Source: Gyromitra esculenta
Taxonomy: Eukaryota > Ascomycota > Pezizomycetes > Pezizales > Discinaceae
Length of the DNA: 64,000 nt
Reading direction: 5' to 3'
Assembly (NCBI GenBank): GCA_038503075.1
Contig: JBCAML010000008.1
Location: forward strand, 1,116,001 to 1,180,000
Shown here piece by piece: positions 58,644-64,000 of this stretch. Below the pieces are notes generated by a model. The model ran no database searches. It worked only from the letters and a program-made list of their open reading frames with translations, and was not told where the DNA came from. Within the stretch, counting starts at the first letter, position 1, and the number at the start of each line of letters is the position of its first letter. The position numbers were made by a program, and so were the translations under genes.

Positions 58644-60686
58644 ATGTCTGAATTCATTGGGTTTGTTCTAGCTACCACACATTCCAATCCATCAGCAACC
58701 ACTGCTATGTGCTCCTGTTTCCGCTGACATCTCTACCTCCAATAGCTCTCGCATCTCCCTGATCTCTAAAAGTGATATTCGGTATGATTCCTTCGCTCAT
58801 GATCACTCTGTCAGAGACATTTTAAACTGACAAGGTAACGCTGCTTAGCTATGTCGGTATTCTGCACGACATCAACTCTGAAAACCACACCGTTGCCTTG
58901 GAGCAAGTCGTATCCCATGGAACAGAAGGCAGGCGTGGGGACCCAACCAAGGAAATTGCGGGCTCGGACAATGTCTACGAGTACATCGTCTTTCGCGGCG
59001 GAGATGTGAAGGATTTAAGAATTGAAGAAACAGCTGTGAAGCCCAAGCCTCAGCAGCAGGTGCCTGATGATCCTGCTATTCTCGGAGTAAGACTCCCCGT
59101 AATCTCTTTCCAAGCCTCTATGCGATGAGGGGTTATTGCAGAGCACGGACCTGTCCACTATGGAAGGTCTATTTGTCCTGCCTTATCGCTCGGAATAACT
59201 GCTTTTCATTTTTTTGTTCCTGATTTTGCATCCAATGGGCATCGGCTAATTCTTATACTTGCAGAGCTCGGTTCGTCCCCCAACTTATCCTCTTCAAGGG
59301 CAACAACCTGGCCAGTACCAGCAACCTATGCCACCATACTACTACCCTCCTCCCCAGAATCAGGGTCGGTTTGGCCCAAGCCCGTACCAAGCGCCCATGT
59401 ATGGAGCATATCCACCACCTACAGGGCAACAATCTGGGATGGGTCCAGGGCCAACTGGAATTCCACTGCAGCAACAACCACCACTCCCACAACAACAGCA
59501 ACAGCAGCCACCACCACAGCAACAGATCGCCCAAAGCAGACCGCCGCCAATTGGGCCAGCAGCGGGCCGCCAACAGCAGTTTCAGCAACAGCAACAGCAA
59601 CAGCAAGTACCCCGTGGTGGTGCTCAACCGCAGCAACAAGTTCATGGTTCCTCTAATCAAGATTTGCGTGGCCAAGTACCTCAACAGTCTACTCCAGCAC
59701 CCCCGGAAGAAAACTACGCCACTCCTCCAGCCAATGAAAATGTGAAAGTGCCCACTCCTCCAGCTCAAGCAGAATCTAAAGCCCCTGCTGCGCCCCAGAC
59801 GCCAAATAAGACACCCACGGGACCTAAAGCTCACGGTGGCATTGTCCCGGCACTTCCTTTGCCAGGTATGAACAGGGCATCCCGTTCCCCTGCTCCGCCT
59901 ATTGCCCAACTCGACCAGACGGCCAATCCAGCATCGAGTGTTAAACAGCCTACACAAGCCACTTCCACTGAGAACGCGGTTCAAGACTTAGCCAATAAAG
60001 TCAACCAGCTTGCGATGAGAGCTGGAGTTCCTCTCACTGCTGCAAACTTGAATGATACTGCACCTTCTAGTGCTAGCCAAAGCTCCGGGAATAATGACCC
60101 TCGTAATAATTCCCGACAGCCTGGTATGGGTGGTTTTATAGCGAACCGCGGAGGGCGGGGCAATTACCGTGGTGGGTTCAACAATCAGCAACCCCGCAAA
60201 GTAGAGGTCCCTACCACAGATTACGATTTTGAAAGTGCAAATGCAAAGTTCAACAAACAAGATCTCGTTAAGGAAGTGATAGCCTCTACAGATGACGAGA
60301 AAAAGCCAATCCCAAGTTCTAGTAATAATGAAGATGCTGAAGATGAAGACGAGGATATCCCCCCGGTCGACGGGTTTTACAACCGTGGGAAGAGTTTCTT
60401 CGACAATATTTCGTGCGAGAATAAGGAACGCGCCGAGGCAAAGGAAGGAGAAAGGCCAAGGGGCGGTGCGGTATGGAGGGGTGAGGAGCAGAAGAAGAAC
60501 TTGGAAACGTTCGGACAAGGAAGTGTCGATGGTGGATTTGAGCACTATAGACGTGGATGGAGGGGCAGAGGCAGAGGCAGAGGTTTCGGACGCGGGAGAG
60601 GCGGGTACAGCAATGCGTATAGAGGTGGATTTAGAGGGGGGCTCCAACAGCAGCAGGGAAATACGGTTCCCGGTGGTGCCAACTAA
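58644..60686 (+). CDS. scd6: Scd6/LSM14 family mRNA-decapping regulator
   Basis: Four exons (58644-58660, 58746-58781, 58849-59086, 59265-60686) give 570 residues in frame. Residues 1-85 form the LSm domain (SEFIGSRISLISKSDIRYVG, ILHDINSENHTVALEQV, then VFRGGDVKDLRI). A long Pro/Gln-rich region follows. The FDF box (TDYDFESANAKFN) lies at about 415-430, the FFD box (FYNRGKSFFDNIS) at about 466-478, the TFG box (LETFGQGSVDG) at about 510, and an RGG tail at about 527-560. This is the full architecture of Scd6/LSM14, which acts in the cytoplasm in P-bodies and represses translation by binding eIF4G and the decapping machinery. First exons of 17 and 36 bp make the start easy to miss. Confidence 0.94.
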
Positions 60687-61559
60687 AAGCCCGAATTTGT
60701 TGGCCTCGCAAAGGTAGCAGGGAGAGCGAGTTGGCCGGAGTAAGGATTCAGGTGGGCGCGAGCAAAGAATCGTTTTCGTTTTTTTCATCCGTTGTTTCAG
60801 TGTGTTCAGCGTTCTAGGGCGCGGTTGTATTCTTGTGAAATCTCTTTTCTTCTTTCTGATGTAAGAAGAACCTGTTTTCTTTTTTCGGCGCGTTTGGGTT
60901 TTGAAAACAGCGGTGGGATGGATGGATGGTAGTGGGCTGTGGTTGCGGAATTCAGGTGGGCTACAATATCTAGTGTTTTCTTTTCTACTCGGGGGTTATA
61001 CAATGGGGTGATGAAAAAGGGAGTGCTGGAATGAAAAAAGAAACGATAGGTTGCTATTGATTTAGTGGATGATCTCTGTTCTTATTCAGGGTTTATTTGT
61101 CTTCTGCATCTTATTTGCTTTCCTTTGCGGGGCATAGTTGTATTGCATTGGAGGGAAAGTAGTGTTTCCCGTATGAGGGACTTATGTATTTCTACCAACC
61201 GTGTATACTGAGTTTGAAACTTGCGGGTAACCATGAATTGGAATAGCACCGTTTTACTGAGAATAGCTAATATGGGGACCGCGTCCCACATTAGGCTCCT
61301 GGTTAAGCGATTTATATTCATGTGAAACTCTAGCAAGCTTGCTCGCCTGACGCCTGGCGTGAAGTCGAGCAATGACGCTGAAGCGTTGCCTTATCCGTTG
61401 ATGTGTTTCAAACCCGCAGAGCCTCATCAGCCTCATTGCCCAAAACAACAACCAGTTTCCCGAGAAACACATCGCGACTACTCTTATCAAAACAGCGAGC
61501 GCCAACTCTCACGTCACTCTATCGACTCCACTAATACCGTCAAGTAAAAAGAAAGCAAA
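60687..61559. other. 3' flank of scd6 and promoter of CENP-W gene
   Basis: T- and G-rich sequence with no supported gene; a small purine/pyrimidine repeat (GGATGGATGGATGG) lies near 60918-60930. Confidence 0.5.
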
Positions 61560-61981
61560 ATGGCACCACAAAAAGCTTACCCACGCAGTGTCCTGAAGCG
61601 TATTATTAAGGCACATAGCAATCGTAACCTCTCGAAGAACGCTGATGTCCTAATATACCTTGATTACGCGCTTTTCCTGCAAGAGTCAGGCCTCCCTCCC
61701 TCCCCCATCTATTCCTTTTCCCACTACACGCTTTTTGTCTGTCGGCAAAAATTAACACGGCCTTCAGACTGCTCCGCGAATCCGCTATTCAGGCACAGAC
61801 CAAGCTTTCTGCCGACGGCCCCAGTACGGCAACAAAGAGCAAGAAGCCCATCATTGCGGCCAGGGACATCCGGAAGGTTTCCAAGGTTGGTTTTACATTA
61901 ATGGAGCTATACGTTACTTGATTTTTCCGGCTAACATGAGAGTGGTAAATTTAGGTTACGTTGCGGAAATTTAGGGGTTAG
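61560..61981 (+). CDS. CENP-W histone-fold kinetochore protein
   Basis: Three exons (61560-61684, 61768-61885, 61955-61981) give 89 residues in frame; the introns are 83 and 69 bp. The sequence has a short basic N-terminus (YPRSVLKRIIKAHSNRNLSK), a central helix (ADVLIYLDYALFLQELLRES) and a final ARDIRKVSKVTLRKFRG. This is the histone-fold pattern of CENP-W, which pairs with CENP-T in the inner kinetochore. Length matches the family (about 90). The last exon supplies only nine codons including stop. Other small histone-fold proteins are possible, but ARDIRKV and the size fit CENP-W best. Confidence 0.82.
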
Positions 61982-62708
61982 GGATGGGTGTTTCGTTTTT
62001 AGTCTGATGTTTTTCTTTCCTCCATACACATAAATTGCATTGTGGTTCCGGGGAACTAAGGGCGTTACTGGTGTGGGTTTTCTAGAGCAAATATTCAATA
62101 ATTGACAACTTTCTGTTCTGCCGCTGAAAATATAACCTAAGCTAAAAATGGAGTCAAATCGTAGTTCTAGAGTCAATAATGGGTGCTACGATATCTTACA
62201 CTCACCCTACATGTTTACAAATTCAAATATTCAAGTCGTAATTTCACCAAGTACTGCGATTATCTCAAGTTGTGAAAGGGTTTCACATATCTCAACGTTA
62301 AAGCAAAATAAGAAATAAGACAGAAACAACCAGGAAAAAAAAGTACAAACAAAATAACAAAGGACTCCCTAGCCTCCCTTCGTTTCTCATTTACCGTGGC
62401 CCACCGCCTCCACCGTTTGACCCCTACTCACACACTCCAACCCCGTTCTCGTCCGGTCTCCGTCGCATAACCCTCATCCAGCAACCAAACCACCATTCCA
62501 TTAATTTCCATGTATCCTCCTATACGATCCAGCAAACCCTTCGCGACTAACAGAATACCCAGTACCCCTTTCAAAGCAAGCGAGAGAAAAAAAGGAAACC
62601 GGAAACCGAAATTGTGGCAGGCCAGGACAAAAGATTTCAGTCGGGTGTCTAGTACAAAGTTGTGTTGGATTACGGTGGTCTGGTGGAAGAATAGGAAATT
62701 TATTTCGT
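61982..62708. other. Convergent intergenic region
   Basis: Lies between the CENP-W stop and the Ypt1 stop; the 3' regions of both genes. No gene recognised. Confidence 0.5.
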
Positions 62709-64000
62709 TTAACAGCATCCGCTACCTGATCCCTGCTGAACACCAGTTCCGGCACCGACGGTAACAGTTGGCTTGTTATTGACAGTGGTGGATCCCATAC
62801 GCTCCTGCAATGACAGTTAGCTAGAAAAATCTGATTTCCGGTCGACGCAATATTTCCGATTATACCTTAATTTGTCTAGCCATCGTTAGGAAAGCTTGCT
62901 CAACATTCGTGGCGTTCTTAGCCGATGTCTCCAAAAAGGGGATCCCGAGACTGTCGGCAAATTCCTAATCACAAGTTGTCAACAGTTAATTCTTTCATGT
63001 CATGTGATGGAGCAGGGGGCTAACCTTCGCCACAGTGTACTCCACCACCTTCTTATCTGCGATATCACTCTTGTTGCCAACAAGGAGCTTATTGACGCCT
63101 TCAGTAGCATAACGATCGATCTCTTGCAGCCATTGCTTAACATTGTTAAAAGAATCTAATAAAAGGTTAGATATATGAAATATGATGCAGCTCTGACCCA
63201 ACTCGGGTTAAATCGGATTATCGTACCCATGTCAGTCACGTCAAAGACAACGCAGATCCCGTGAGCACCTGAAAAAGACAACGTCAGACTCATTATTACA
63301 CCTTTCCTGTGATCAAGACTAAGGTACCTCTATAGTACGAGGATGTAATAGTTCTGAATCTTTCTTGGCCAGCGGTATCCCACTACAAACCCCAAAATGG
63401 CATTTGTCAGCAAATCTTACAACGGGCGGGACGATCCGAGGAAGACATACGATCTGAAGTTTCACGGTCTTTCCATCAAGTTCGATAGTGCGGATTTTCT
63501 AAGTATCGGAAAGCCGGGTCAGCCCAAACATCATCCCTGGAACCACATGACGAAAAAAGAAAGTCAAAACTAACAAAGTCTACACCGATGGTAGAGATGT
63601 AGCTCTCTGTGTATGTATCATCGGCGAACCTAAGCAGCAAGCAAGATTTTCCTACACCTGAGTCACCGATGAGGAGGAGCTTGAAAAGGTAGTCGTATCT
63701 ACAAGGAACAACTTGTCAGTAAATCACGATAAGAAAAACAACTGCCAAGATCAGGCATTCGATTGTTGTTTTAGGTTAAATATTTCGATATCCCTGGAAG
63801 GGAGCTAGTAGACATAAGACCACGAGGTATTGGGGGGATGATATAAAGACATAGACAAACTCTATAGGCAAAGCTGTTATTAGCACTGGATTGAGAAAGA
63901 GGGGAGAAATGTTAAGAGAGGGGGGTTTATGAACAGAGATAGTGGTAGTGGGGGGTGCTGCTGAGGGGCAAAAAACGGAAGATAGACGTACTACTCTGGG
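62709..64000 (-). CDS. ypt1: Rab GTPase Ypt1 (start codon just outside window)
   Basis: Eight exons on the minus strand: 64000-63995 (partial), 63698-63575, 63498-63451, 63382-63328, 63268-63227, 63155-63025, 62964-62866, 62804-62709. Adding the five missing bases (ATGAA expected) gives 201 residues, the usual Ypt1 length. G1 is GDSGVGKS, the effector region [13 protein letters not shown]3 [10 protein letters not shown]4 NKSD, G5 ETSAKN. The C-terminus ends in GCC, for double geranylgeranylation. Ypt1/Rab1 controls ER-to-Golgi transport and autophagy. The last six bases of the window (reverse strand CCCAGA, then donor GTAGTA) code Pro and part of Glu, so the first intron is long (296 bp). Seven introns in 606 coding bases is dense. 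Confidence 0.96.

Noticed and set aside
1..64000. CRISPR arrays, bacterial operons, Shine-Dalgarno sites
   Set aside because: No regularly spaced repeats; introns and 5S organisation show a fungal nuclear genome.

Overview
The window reads as nuclear DNA of a filamentous ascomycete (Pezizomycotina). Genes carry several short introns (54-83 bp, GT..AG, CTAAC-type branch points). The 5S rRNA genes are single and dispersed. There is a Polycomb SUZ12 subunit, a fungal CENP-W, Scd6, Ypt1 and a KPWE-motif peroxisomal protein. The locus is gene-poor and repeat-rich, like the expanded genomes of some Pezizales or Leotiomycetes; genus cannot be decided by eye.

Layout. 1-461: a terminal-inverted-repeat (TIR) element starting at the window edge. 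1.8-16.2 kb: a small membrane protein, a six-exon CCCH zinc finger/ankyrin/ClpB-type AAA+ protein (minus), a GFA-fold zinc protein, a SUZ12 (VEFS-box) protein (minus) and a coiled-coil hypothetical protein. 16.2-27.6 kb: a gene desert with an 80-bp near-perfect hairpin and weak transposon relics. 27.6-34.5 kb: a two-domain fasciclin protein with a His-Asp-rich stretch, a MITE, a five-exon F-box protein, a 5S rRNA gene and a multi-pass membrane protein. 35.7-43.4 kb: MITEs, foldback elements, a second 5S gene, a 5S pseudogene and a small predicted tail-anchored protein. 44.5-56.6 kb: LTR retrotransposon territory. 57.2-64.0 kb: a compact housekeeping block with the KPWE-motif protein, Scd6, CENP-W and Ypt1 (start codon cut by the window edge).

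The most remarkable region is 47,340-56,558. It resolves completely into a nest of twelve LTR-type insertions up to six levels deep, each recognisable by its own 5-bp target-site duplication (TSD). One is a chromovirus-type Ty3/Gypsy element with both LTRs, no visible gag, and four solo LTRs inserted in its pol gene. Removing the four inserts leaves pol in one frame apart from two TAA codons. All LTRs share unusual ends (TTTCA..TGAGA, not TG..CA) and a strictly placed RNA-like hairpin. Its stems change in compensating pairs between copies while the GGATA loop stays fixed. That hairpin and the terminal sequences are the best candidates for something undescribed.

The genes do not form one pathway. 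The KPWE gene and Scd6 are divergent and share a pyrimidine-rich promoter; the others are independent. Exon structures are manual predictions checked for frame continuity, not transcript evidence.
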